In this document: positions 24,318 through 36,554 of the stretch, piece by piece
How the letters are laid out: each line of letters opens with the position of its first letter
Position numbering within the stretch: position 1 is the stretch's first letter
Assembly (NCBI GenBank): GCA_932294295.1
Contig: OW028576.1
Location: 45,793,128 to 45,857,127 of the forward strand
DNA length: 64,000 nt
Source of the DNA: Alitta virens
Lineage: Eukaryota > Annelida > Polychaeta > Phyllodocida > Nereididae
Direction of reading: 5' to 3'
Made by a program: the position numbers and the translations under genes
The notes under the pieces: generated by a model
The model's input: only the letters and a program-made list of their open reading frames with translations
What the model was told of the DNA's origin: nothing
The model's database searches: none

Positions 24318-26261
24318 TTTAACACAGTCTATCTCACACTCCTGTACCCAACTCTTATCTTTAATATGAAAACTCGAGAGAGTTCTGTTTATCTGCATGC
24401 CAAAATGAGAACCAGGTCATCTATGCAATGGTGGGGTCATCATGTCCCAGATATAGTGACTGTCCCAGCAAAATGAAAATGTAGGACCACCAGAAAAGGT
24501 GCTGATCATCGTAGCAAATTAGCCAGCTGGGGTCATGTTTACGTTATATGCTGAGCTACTGAATGTCCTAAAACTAGACAAATATTCAGAAATATATGAC
24601 ATGTCATCCCTACGGCACCAGTCACCACTTAAATTTCAAATATAGGACATCTTGAGTTTGAAAGAGGTAATGATTTGCAATCTGCTGATGCGTTGCATAT
24701 GAACATTTTTTAGCATTGCACAATTAAATTTAGCTGTTGCATTATTGGTGATATTACAATACACAACCAACATTAATTTGATGACAGAGCTTGCATCTAT
24801 CATATCAAACCATACTTAATTGTTTGTGCAATTAACTGGTCTATTTAAAATTCATATTAAGAAACTGCAATTCAAAATATTTACATTTAGGGCCGTTCCA
24901 TTAAAAGTGTGGGGTGGAGAGGAAAGTTTTTCAGACACACCACTTTTTGTTATTTCAATTCCCATCTTAAGAGTTTTACATTTTACCTAATCTTTAATTG
25001 TTTTATCTTTTAATACTCTTTCTTTTACACCCAGTTCAGTTTCATAACAGATCAGAGTCTTCCACATGAATGTCTAGATCAGTTTTATTTGTACATGTAA
25101 TATTACAAAAAGGCTATTTACAATAAATATATGTCTGAAATTGCATATTTACATTAACAGCGATCAACCATACAGGAAAAAGTGCAGTATAGTGGACCAA
25201 GATTTATGACTATATTTAGCGAACCTCGTTGCTATGTATATGACGTCAAATGACTGAATTTAATGTAGGACATCACAAACAATTAAGGACGGTGATTTTT
25301 GTTTTCACGGTAAAAACAGTTTATTTTCCTTTTTTACAGGGGGGCTGCCGCCTCTAAACCCCTATAACTATACACAAATGTTAAACTAATTGTGCTTGGA
25401 CTTAAAACTTGGTTTAATAAAAAAAAAATTGATATATTAAATATGGGCATAATTTTGGGTCCGCTATACTGGACTTAACCCACCATACACACTGGCTTAC
25501 AGCATCAGCTTCATTCTTTCTACAAAGGATTCTCATCTTGAGAATAAAATGAGACCAATCTAAAGTAGATGATTGAATAATGCCAAACAGCCAACATATA
25601 TAAAGGAATCTTTATCATGAATTATTTTCTTAATTTTGAGCGAAATAGAGATCAGTGTCGTTTTTACCAGATCACTAACCGAAAGTGTTCAACAGTTCTA
25701 CAAAAAAATATATGATGAATCTTACATAAATTGCCTTAGTATTTACAAGTACAAGCAGTTTTTCCGAGCACAAACATTAATAATCATCATATGATTCTCT
25801 TTGCATGCAGCACCTCTGTAACACATGCTTACAACATGTAACATAATCATCAAACGATTTTCGTATTTACATAAATTTTGGAAGCTGTTCATTCCTCATA
25901 ATATTGCATCTCCGTCGCACTGGTCTATTGATAATCGCTTCCTTTTTATGAGGAATAATAAACAAGTGTCTATCAATCAGCAACCAGGCGAAGATTTAGA
26001 GGGGGGGGGGGGGCGCCTCCAAAACACCCATCAGTCAGTCAGAGGGAAGCACAGGTGTTTTCATGAGGGCACCCCCTCCTCCTCTTCTGAAATATTTAGG
26101 ATCTGCCGCTCTCAATGGTAATTCCTTCAAGATACAAAAATAATTGTCAAATTGTTTTTAGTAATTACATTATTTAAGCTTCGCAGTCCACACACCCTTC
26201 ACATCTTGCATATCCATCGCATTGGAAAGAGTCTTTCAGTATATATTTATTTTCTTCTTTA
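24318..26261. other. Intergenic between the membrane-protein gene and RBBP5
   Basis: Starts with a 30-bp copy of the element end found at 22527-22557. Holds a single end of the GTTCCATT MITE family near 24893-24960, a TIR element at 25181-25476 and a G-run near 26001. At 26189-26224 a 36-bp segment containing CATATCCATCGCATTGG nearly repeats 22373-22407. No gene seen. Confidence 0.5.
25181..25476. mobile_element. TIR element, GGTCC(A/G)CTATACTG family
   Basis: Left end AGTGCAGTATAGTGGACCAA and right end TTGGGTCCGCTATACTGGAC are inverted repeats about 295 bp apart. A solo right end occurs at 22581-22608 and a more diverged pair at 8787 and 10254. It has no coding frame. Confidence 0.65.
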
Positions 26262-29200
26262 CTAGGCGTAGTAATGATCCTTCCCCTTCTCCTTTTTTCC
26301 TCGTCCCTCCTTGTGGAGTTTTTGACCGGCTTTCGCTCGGCCGACGCCTTTTCGGACTCCCTTATCTTGCGGTTTTTTCACATTCAGAAGCGGGTGAATT
26401 TCTGCAATAGACAGACGTCAGGTTTATTTCATATTTACATTGTAGCTGCTGCTTTTCATTTAACTTTTCTTTTTTTAGATAAATAATTAGGTTAGTCGAG
26501 CTCCGCAGACTTCAAAGTATTCACTGGGTAGTTTACATGGCAATGAAGCTAGGAAAACAAAGTTTCAAATTTTTGCTAATAAAACCACATGTATATTAGT
26601 TAAAAATAATAAAATTACATACTATCAAACAAAATTGAATCGCAGTACTCTTACACATACCACATATCTAATCATTGACAACTGCTACCTAAATGTCAAA
26701 AATATAATATTACACAGTAATTACATAGCTTGCCTATGCTATGGCGGATGTGAGCATGCGTTTAAGTGGAATTTTTACATAAGTCAAATATTCGCAAAAG
26801 TTGAAACTTCATCCTAACTCGAATTAAATCTGGTGATCCATTGGAATTTGACTAAGGCAAGGTTTACAGTTCCACTCATTATAATCTTAGATTAAAGCAC
26901 GCAAAAATAGATGATTTATCATACCAATTATACTAAGATGACAATATCACACTAATTAGTATTGCTATCCGGTTTCATTTATCTAATCACTGACAATTGC
27001 TTAGTCAGAAATTTTTTTTTAGAACATATCTACTATTCATATAAAGATTTTTAAGATATGCGCAAAGGCACTGTTCCATTTAAAAGAGAGAGGGGGGGGG
27101 CAGAAACTTTTCAGACCCCCCCCTCCCAACCCCGATATCTGTTTCTTGACCGACCCACCCCCCCCCCCCCCAACTCATCTTTCTACATTAAGATATTAAG
27201 AAAATACTGGTCAACCCCCCCTTTTTCAAATATTTTCTGGTCCAACCCCTCTTTCTAAATGGAACAGCCCCAAGCAAACTTAACAGTTCATCTATCATAC
27301 CATCAGTCGGGGCGTCAGGCAAATCGATCTCCGTGACCTTGACCTTTTTCTTCGGAGACGTCGAGGTGTCTTTGCTCGAGGATCCCCGTTTCTTTTCAGT
27401 CTGTGTGGCAGCCGGCTCTTCAACCTGTAAACAGCAATAAAATACTTAGTTTTCATACAGAGTTATGTCAAATTATTAAGCAAAGCCTTTTTGATCCATG
27501 CTTTCTTAAAGCTCCACTGTCAAAATTACTATTTTCTAAAACGTCATTAAATTATTGAGAATCACCTTATTTGATCAAGGCACACTAAATATGTGTAAGC
27601 TAATGAATCTATCAGGCATTAATTACAAAATAAATGATACATTAAAAGAAATCAAGACCAAAACATTGGAAACACAATGGCATCATCACCTAATGTTGAG
27701 TATTGTGATGTCATCATTTGGTTTGTTTTCATATTGGATTCTTGATGGCATAAAAAATTAAATACTAAGTGAAGTCTATTTATTTTATAGGGAGATAGTG
27801 AACCCAATATATTTTGGCCACTGTCATATTGAGTGACAATCCAGCTTTAATTAAGCACTGCAGTCAAACCATCTCGTGCTGTAAATGCTCAAATACAACA
27901 TCTTTGACTTTTTAGGTTTTACATTTCTAAAGTGCAGCCATCTAAGGCAAGTTCTTGCCACTATCGAGGATTGATTGATGACGTGAGAGAAAGAGAGAAG
28001 GAGTCCCCATGTTACGCATTTACCCCATGGATGGGATATTTTACTTGCCTCAGCATAGACACCGTGTACAAGGGACCGCCAATTTAACGTCTCATCCGAA
28101 CAACATCCAGCTGGGATGATGCTCATGAAAGGATCCCAGGACTGGGATTGTCTTAACACTTTCTTATGGTTAAACCCGACGCCAAAAAACCTCTCATACT
28201 ACATTAGGCATATCAACTCGTTTGTTTTATGGTTTGATTTGCTTTACTGCTCTTATTACACGAAATGGAGTGTCCACTCAGGAGGGAGATAACCAACATT
28301 TTCGTTGGATAGACAAACTATCATCGCAGAGTATAATAACTGATTATGAAATAAATCTGAAACTCACGGCATCCTGGGCCCATCCTTCCTCCACTTCCTC
28401 CACTTCTGGTGAAACAGGCAGGAAATAGAGGGCGTCGGGGTCTTCCTTTTCTTCGTCACTATGGCAACAGACACCAGACATACATAAAATCCCTTTACTT
28501 CTTCATCTGGAGAACTATTTTGTTCGCCGCTACACAGAATTTAACGGGCGCAGTAATAAGCCCACTTTTAGCAACAAGCAAATCACGAAGACTGGAATAA
28601 CTTAGTCTGGAATATAATATAAAGCTCACCTGCTCATGTACGCGTGAATTGGTTCAGTATATGTCACATCCACATCAACATCCTCTTCTATTGTCCCACC
28701 TTAAATGATATTATTTCACAAAATTACCATAAGAGACCTACCTCCAAGTAGTCTTTGAGACATGAATTTTAAAAAAGGGTTCTTGTGATCATTTTGTGAA
28801 TGCATGTGCACTTTTAATTTACCTTTAGACTCCTCAATTTCTTTGTCCTCGTCTTCCAAATCAAACTCCGATTCCCTCTCCTCATACTCGACATTTTCGT
28901 CCAATTCCTTGAAATCTGGTGCAAACGCACTCCAATTTTCCTGAAATTAACAAAAAAATTCTTACTAAACTTTTGAAATTAACCATAAAACACCAACATT
29001 TTCTTAAAAATAACCATAGAATATATCTAAAACATTCAAATAAAAAAAAATTTTCCTCATGAAACATTCGAAATTCTTAAAAATATTAACCAACATATGC
29101 TATTATATTCTGAAAAAATTTTGCATATAAAGCTCTAATATTCCTTAAATTAACCTCAGAATAGGGGTTGGGAATATCGCCAAATAATTCCCAATAAATT

Positions 29201-32200
29201 CTAAAAAATTTTATCTACAGGGTAAACTAGCCCAACAAAGAAAAAGTATATTCATACCACTTGATTTTGAGACCAAATTGAGACGAGTCCACTTGATATC
29301 GAAGCAATGATTGGCCGGATAGGATGCCACTGTAAAGGAAAACACACTGGAAGTTATATCGATCTTATAATTACTATTTATTATATTCATGAACAGCTGC
29401 AAAGTCTGCAACAACAGCTACCTTAACAAAGTCACAAGTTCAATCATTTATTCACCATATATAGTCAAACAGAAAAAATGGATATTGTCATTCTTTTAGA
29501 AAAATATGTAGATATGTATAAATATATATATATCACATAAACAATCAACAGGACAGGTCAGTTCTCGTGTGACCTTGGGTACCTGGAAGTATGGATACAA
29601 TACATGACGTCACCAATGTACAATACTAGATGATGTCATCCATACATTCTTTTCACAGAACAGCCATGTTGGCATTTTACCTCATTGACCTCTCTTTGTA
29701 CTCAGATATACTATTGTGACGTCATCAGTAGACAATGGCCATGGTGAGGTCACAGAAAAATGGAGAAGTAATGATTTCATAATATGGCGCGTAAGTTGAT
29801 TTTGCTCTTGTGTGTTTGAGAGCACGAAAAAACTACTTCCGGGAAAAAATGCAAGATTGGACTGTAGTGACGTGGTGGTGGTGGATTAGGGCTTTACGTC
29901 CTGTATTTCTGCACCTGATGGGCTAATTAGGACAGGTAGGGACCATGGCAATGAGACGAAGGATGAAACAGCCATCCAACATATGCGGGAATTTTACCCG
30001 GGACCCAATGGTTGGAAGCCCAGCGCCCTACCACTGTAGTGACGTCATGTACTGTATTGGTTAATCCGGGTAATATGTCACACAAGAACTGAACAGCCCT
30101 ATAGCGAATCATAATCCAAGGCTCCAACCAACTGAGCTAAAGGGTAAATCCTGCCAGCCAATTGGCTAGTAGGCAAGGTGGGTGCTGTAGTGATCTTTAC
30201 AATATCACAGTAGTCTTTGTTTTAACCATTCACAGAAGCAAAACAATGTATACACACTTACCACAACATCAAGTAACAACTCTCCTTTTGTTCCGTGTAG
30301 AATTTTAACGAGATTTCCCAGACTCTTCTCCCAGACGTAAAGAGCGTGAGATCGGGCAGATCCTGCTACTATGTATTCTCCATCTCCTGAGAAACAGCAT
30401 TTTTTCCATAACGTTCTGTAAAAATACAGAAAATCAGTAATTTACAAATGCAAATTGTACACAAGTAAAATAACCAGATATTAAGCTCGTTTGAACACCC
30501 TACTGGGACTGATGATTGCGCGGCAGTTCAGAATGACCCGACCTCAATTTGCGTAAGGGGTAGAAACTAAAATAATGACATTTCAAGCTATTTGAGGGGC
30601 AACTTCTAGGTATTACAAGGCAAGACTTCTCGTGTCTGCAACCTTGAGTCAACCTACACTTACCCTTAAATCATGATACTTGCAGAGCCACCTCCCCTAC
30701 CTCCCCCTCCAAAAAAAAAATTGAATTTGCACGAATCACGAGAGTCAATTTCGCATGCCAAAAAAAAACCAGATTTCCGGAAAAATCACATCCCTGTCAT
30801 AAAATCATCCATAGCTTTTGAGCTACCAAATGGATTTTAATGAAACACCTGTAAAAATGATGCTCAATATGTCTGTAATTCATTTCTGATATGATTCAGA
30901 CTGAACAATCTTTTTAAATTTACCTTTAATAGTTAATTTACCGAAACAGACACAGTTTTCCAGACTACAGAATAGAATTCCCTACTTCTTCAGACCTTGA
31001 AAATGCCCTTTTCATATTCCCTACTTTATCCAAGTTTGTCAATACCGTGGGCAGCCTGTCTCAAGTATGCGACCATTTCCAGCCAATCAGTGACCTCCTC
31101 CTGGGCAGCTGAACGTTCGCCAGTCCCAGTGGAAAGCACGATCTTATTATTAGTATAAAAAAAAAATACTGTTTATAAAAGCACTTGTCTTAATGAAAAG
31201 GTTTTCTGTTGTAGTATTTGGGACTAATTCTAAGAGTGGATTTCTTCCTAATAAGTATTGTAGTTTTTTTTTGTTTTGTTTTTTAATTGATATGATTCTT
31301 TATTGTTATTTATAATTGAGGAAAAACTGATTCTGACAATAATGATGATGACTGGTGGTCTGAGAACTTTATTCAAAGTTATTTTGAGAGCACCAGTTAC
31401 ATGAAAAAATCTGAGGGTGAGATGAGTGAGCTGAAGATCAGAAAAAATAGGTTTATTTCAAAAGAAATTTGAATTTGTATCAATACAACGCAAAGAGGAA
31501 TCGAACTGATAATATACTTCACTCCCTAAGGGTCTGAATTGTGAAGGGGTATGGTGCCTTAAGCTCTCTTAAATGAAAATCTCATCCTCTTACAACTTAG
31601 CATTTTCTGTAATGCATTTGAGAGCTTAGATATCGGTCAGTCAAAAGTTATTACCAACATAGTTCAATCATTAACTTCGTTGGCTACTAAATGCCTATAT
31701 TTGGGTCTGCCTTTATCTCATGTCTGACCATGTTTCGTCCCTGATACAAGGTCTTTCCCTGGCTGATATTTTGAAGGAACGGATGTTACATTTTCGAAAT
31801 TGATGACAATACCTGTTGACAAGATCTTGCAATTTTTGAATCGGTTCAGGCTCTCCTTCTTTGGCACACGCCAACACTTCTCCACTCTCGTAAACCCTGA
31901 TGATTCTGTCCGCTGTGTTGACGAGGAAACAGCTGAAAGGAAAAAACATTTCAACACTAATCAGCAAACATTTTCAAACATAAAAACAGGCATCAATCGA
32001 GCGAAATTTAATTAAAAGTTCACTTACTTGCCGCGTCTTGCAAATTCTATCGACTTGACAGCAGTTGTATTTGATGTTCCAGTTGTGACTTTGAAAGACG
32101 CTACAACATCTAGGCTCTTCGTTTTTACCACTAAAATCTAAAAATCAAATCAAAATATTTTATTATCTTGAATTTAATTCAACAGTCAAGTTGATAATAA

Positions 32201-35200
32201 GTGATTTCAGTCATATACTAATAAGAAGCGATTTGAACATAGAACATAGAACATGATAAACTAATTAAACTTGATAACCAAATTTACTCGAATAAACGAC
32301 CCCTCAAATAGAAGCCCAGGCTAGCTGCCTTCCAAAATAATAAGGCCTCTCTCAAATAGAAGCCTCCATCCCCACACGCAGACAATTTACTTGACCTATG
32401 AACTGACCTTAAGTCCAAGAATTTGAGGTCTTTGAGCTCTAATTTTGTACAATTTTTACATTTTGTGGGTGCCTTTCATTAGCCCTAAAGCAATAGAGGC
32501 CTACCTCGAAAAAGGCCCTGCTGAGATGCTCACTAGAAAAATACAAGGGAAGGCTTCCATTCGCGTAAATACAGTAATACACATTTACCAAGAAATTATT
32601 CTATAATTATAAGCACAAACCTTGCCCTTAGCATTGCCTGTGTATATGTGGTCTCCTTGTCGGTCGAACGCCGCCACAACATTCAGGTCAGACTGAAATA
32701 GGAGGGTACGAGATGAAATGACATGCAAAAAACACCTAGAGTGCTTCGTTTTAATACCGTGACCTTGTAAACGTGTGCGTTTCTATTGACACATGATTGA
32801 AATTTGTCGGCAGCAAGGCTTTTATGATAAAAAAGTTAAATGCAAAACTACCAATAGGTGGCAGCACCTGTCACACTACGCCATCTAGCGGTAATACATC
32901 ATGGTAATATATAACAGAGCACTCAACAAGGTTTAAAGTCTTTTAAGCATAACATATAAAAAGAAACACCGTCAAGTTTGTCTCCAATTATTTGCCCAAA
33001 AATCACACGCTAACACATTGGTAAAAATATCCTTAACAAGAGAACAAATGAAAAAGGTGTCTTGAGTTTGCAAGATTGTGAGGTCTACTTGGTCGGAAAT
33101 GGGAAACAACCAAACAATCTTTTTATTCTTTAAATCCGCTGAAGGTTAAAAAAGGAGTGTCTTTTTGGGGGTCCAAACCTCCTAAAAAAACCTAAAATAA
33201 ATTCGAATGAAATCACAAAAAGTGTAATAGGGAAACTGACGTCTAGCCAGCAATCACAGTTTTTTGGGCCATTTTGTGTTAATATTCCATTCATAAACTG
33301 AACTGAAAGGTGCTTTTGAGAGAACATCCCACCCAAAAAGCACACTCCCCATCGAAATTTCAAAACCTCCAGGGAACTACATCAGTATGTCTTACATCAT
33401 CATCCAGAGGTATAGTCGTATATGATCCGTCTAAGCTCATCACGACCGCCGCATGTTTCATCGGACAAATGATGAACATTTTGCTGAAAAAGATGGATAC
33501 AAATATTTAACATACTCTCAGTATACTTCACAGAATTTAGATATATTTCTCATCAAACATACAAAATTATCGGTAAGTTGTACTAGCGACAAATTTCTCG
33601 GTGCATGTTCTGAACACGTGATCACTCATTTCATTGTGTCCTAGAAATTTGAAATACTAATCTGTGATCATACTTCAAATTTCTAGTACAAAATAAAGTG
33701 CTGCTAAATAATTAAAAACGTGCTCGTGGGAAAAAGTGTAGTTGCTAACCCGTCTCTATATTCAATATTTATATCATCTATAGATTCATATTTAAAATTT
33801 CTTGTTCAGAATTAGGTGTAAATAAATGATGGTGATAATAAACATAAAAAGTGTAGTTACTAACCTGTCTCGAGGATTGAACTGGACCTTCAGAACGGGA
33901 GAAGGGAATCGGAACGTTTTGTCACATTCTCCCGTCATGATGTCCCAAATAGAGACAGTGTTGTCCGTCGCAGCACTCAGCAGTTTTTTACCATTGCGAC
34001 TCCAGCTGGAAATAGCATAACCCAAAGTAAGATGATTAAATACATTGACTGAAACACATCAATCTGTTGTATTATAGCAATATGATCATTCATGGTTCAT
34101 AACTTCAAATCCTAACAAACACTAAATATGTTAATGCATATATCTTTACATATAATGTACTGTTGTAGAGTGCGCCATGTATTACCGTGGAAACCTGCTA
34201 ATCATCAGCAAGTTTGTTGAATTTTGCCGGCAACTTCGTTTTTTTTATGAAAAGCAAGTTTAATGCAAACCTTTAACAGGTGGCAGCACCTGTCAGTCAC
34301 TGTACGCCATCTAACGGTAAAGATCACGGTAATACAACCTCACGTAATTACAACAGAGCACTCTACATATTCTTATTTGTTCATACAACGCTGTCATCCT
34401 TTGAGCTGGCTGACTGAAAAAAAAGTTTGTTTCTGATTTCCCACCAAACCTACTTCAGAGGCCCCAACCTGAATTTCTTTAAGTCATTTGAAAAAATATT
34501 TACATTAAAAGTTCACTTTTTTTCTCTTGAACCTGAGCCAAAAAAATTACAATCCTCCCACTTACCAATCCGACTTTTTCCAACTTAATTATTCGGAAAC
34601 AAAATAACATTTATTTTAACCTACCAGGACAATCTAAAACCACAAACAAGACGTAGTAGAGTACCGTAAGCTTGTTTTACCTGATGCTACACACAGGATG
34701 AACATGGGCACTGATGACTTTTGCTATTCCCCTAGTGAGAAAATCCCAAACGACAATTCGGCCATCATTACACCCAACTGCGAGAAGTGTGCCATGTCGG
34801 TTGAATGCACAGGTTACTGCAATGCTCACGCAGTCCAGGGCTCCATCAAAATCCTGAAAAACAAATTATTTGAGCATAAATCTATACTATTGTCAGTATT
34901 GAACACTTAGTCTTCGGTGTTGTAAAGCTAATAGAAATCTGATATTTCTTGGGGGTCTAGTCAACTGGTCCGCCAAACTACTGGTCCTCTGACCAACTTG
35001 CCCGCCAAGTACAACTGGTCCGCCAGCCTGGTCAACTGATCTGCCACTTAAGAGTCAACTGGTTCACCAAAAAACCAACTAGTCCTGGGCAGGGGGGGGG
35101 GGGCTGCGCAATCATCAGTCATGGGCTTCAAAAGAAAATTTGTGCTGCAGTCTTGTATAGTATTACACGTACGTTAATTTGATTAATAAAGTAACAAAAC

Positions 35201-35871
35201 ACTCATCAAGTATGAGCAACCATGGAATATGTCCATGGAGCAGCAATAAATGGTTATTGATTAGGTGAAATAGCTAAATTTAATTGCAACCTATCATTAT
35301 TTTCTGCTTACTTTTGGTCAATATACCTACAAATTACGAACTTGCAACAAGATCCACGGATCAGAAATTTATGTTGCAAACAAGCAGGTACAAAAACCAT
35401 CCTGCTACGAATTTTAGTTCCCAAGATATTCCAGTTTGTATAATGTACAACTCTGGGCCTCAGAGGAGCAGGGTGCGCTAGGGCACCCACCGGCGGGCGA
35501 GTTGACTTCGCCGGCGGCCAGTCGGTCGGACGGCGGACGAGTTGACTATACTCCATTTCTTGCCATGCTAAATTATTTGCTTTATTTGTGTATGAAACTA
35601 GTTCGATGACATTATCAATAGTCCAGTACATAATTGGATATGCTTATATCATATAACTTGATAATGAATCAATCAGAAAAGCTTTAGTTTATAAAGTAAA
35701 ATGCCTGAGCGATATTATAGGAACTTACCTCAGGGTAATTTTTCCCGAACGATTCTGAAAGCATTACACAAAATTTGATCAATAATGCCAATCTATAATT
35801 ATATCAACTATACAATATATGTTTTAATGACAATTTTAGATCATACACTTACCTAATAAGTCCAAATTCAT
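26262..35871 (-). CDS. RBBP5: RBBP5: WD40 subunit of SET1/MLL H3K4 methyltransferase complexes
   Basis: Fifteen exons join in phase to 505 residues (human about 538): 35853-35871, 35729-35754, 34681-34853, 33865-34005, 33396-33483, 32621-32692, 32028-32137, 31813-31932, 30262-30415, 29258-29329, 28823-28940, 28630-28699, 28368-28458, 27301-27424, 26262-26401. All introns are GT-AG. The start MNLDLLESFGKNYPE and segments such as GCNDGRIVIWDFLTRGIAK, NTADRIIRVYE, EPEPIQKLQDLVNR and KKCCFSGDGEYIVAGSAR are diagnostic. They form a WD40 propeller (residues about 15-325), then the acidic ASH2L-binding segment (LDENVEYEERESEFD), then a basic tail with EIHPLL. RBBP5 works with WDR5, ASH2L and DPY30 to activate SET1/MLL enzymes in the nucleus. 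A minus-strand AATAAA at 26246-26251 lies very close to the stop and may give a short 3' UTR. Confidence 0.97.
27067..27271. mobile_element. MITE in RBBP5 intron 14 (CTGTTCCATTTA ends)
   Basis: Inverted ends CTGTTCCATTTAAAAGAG and CTCTTTCTAAATGGAACAG bound about 205 bp with C- and G-rich runs. A related solo end lies near 24893. It ends about 30 bp from the exon 14 donor (27301), but the spliced reading frame avoids it. Confidence 0.7.
27845..28150 (-). repeat. SINE copy in RBBP5 intron 13
   Basis: The body matches 5709-6000 in opposite orientation (for example GGCAAGTTCTTGCCACTATC, and the CATGAGCATCATCCC segment reversed). The tRNA-like head is degraded. Confidence 0.7.
29875..30145 (-). 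repeat. tRNA-derived SINE, second family, in RBBP5 intron 9
   Basis: On the minus strand TAGCTCAGTTGGTTGGAGC (near 30140-30120) is an A-box-like head. The tail region with GGACGTAAAGCCCTAATC matches the plus-strand copy at 53568-53750. Confidence 0.65.
32737..32926. mobile_element. MITE in RBBP5 intron 5 (GAGTGC ends)
   Basis: TAGAGTGC at the left and GAGCACTC at the right are short inverted ends. The interior shares GGTGGCAGCACCTGTCA and CGCCATCTA with 34165-34366, so both belong to one family. Confidence 0.6.
34165..34366. mobile_element. MITE in RBBP5 intron 3 (GTAGAGTGC ends)
   Basis: GTAGAGTGC and GCACTCTAC form the inverted ends, and TATTACCGTG/CACGGTAATA extends the pairing inside. 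Same family as 32737-32926. Confidence 0.65.
34957..35551. mobile_element. Degenerate TIR repeat in RBBP5 intron 2
   Basis: TAGTCAACTGGTCCGCC at the left recurs inverted as GGCGGACGAGTTGACTA at the right. The left arm holds repeated AACTGGTCCGCC-like words. The interior shows nothing coding. Confidence 0.5.
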
Positions 35872-36554
35872 CGTTATTTTGAAGCAAAAAGTGTTTCTAC
35901 AAAAATTCACTTCGGCGCCATCTGTGGGAATTTGACTCAACTGTGGCGCCACTAGCGGACTTCAACAACAACTGCATTGGGGGTTCACTGGTGCCTTGAC
36001 TGGTGCCAGTTTAGTTGAAATATAAAAAAAAACGTAATATAATAATGGTAGTCCAGCTAGCCCATTAGTAAATCACCTCTGTATTCTATTATGGCCATTT
36101 GCCATGGTTGGAGAGAAACCACAGGAATTCCGGCTTTTTCACTTGAAACTTCCTAATTTTCTGTTAGACATGTGTCAATGTGCAGTGCTATTCAAAATTA
36201 TTACCGGCAAGTAATTCAACCATAAACATTGTACTCTTCATTAAAATATTTTTTGTAATGTGCATTAATTGATATGTTTCGATTTTTGTTTATCGATAAT
36301 TATAATTTTGACTACACAGCCCCCACCCCAAATTACAAACTAATTGCCCAAAAAATTGGCTAGGCAGTTATCACATTAGTAAATGGTTTTACATTGACTT
36401 GGGAAATATACTCCTATGACTATGGTTCCATTTATAACTACGTATGCTGATAATACAAAATTTGCGGAATACTTGCTTATATCGATATCGAAGGACCGTA
36501 GCTGAGCCTCACTCTCACCACAGCAAGTCAAGACTTAAAATATCGATATCAATG
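35872..36554. other. RBBP5 5' flank
   Basis: The region just upstream of the RBBP5 start has GGCGCC words (near 35914-35950) but no TATA box in place. The rest is AT-rich without a gene. Confidence 0.4.

Noticed and set aside
27159..27424. RBBP5 exon 14 continuing through the MITE as an alternative C-terminus
   Set aside because: A consensus donor at 27301/27300 joins in phase to 26262-26401, which restores the expected EIHPLL motif.
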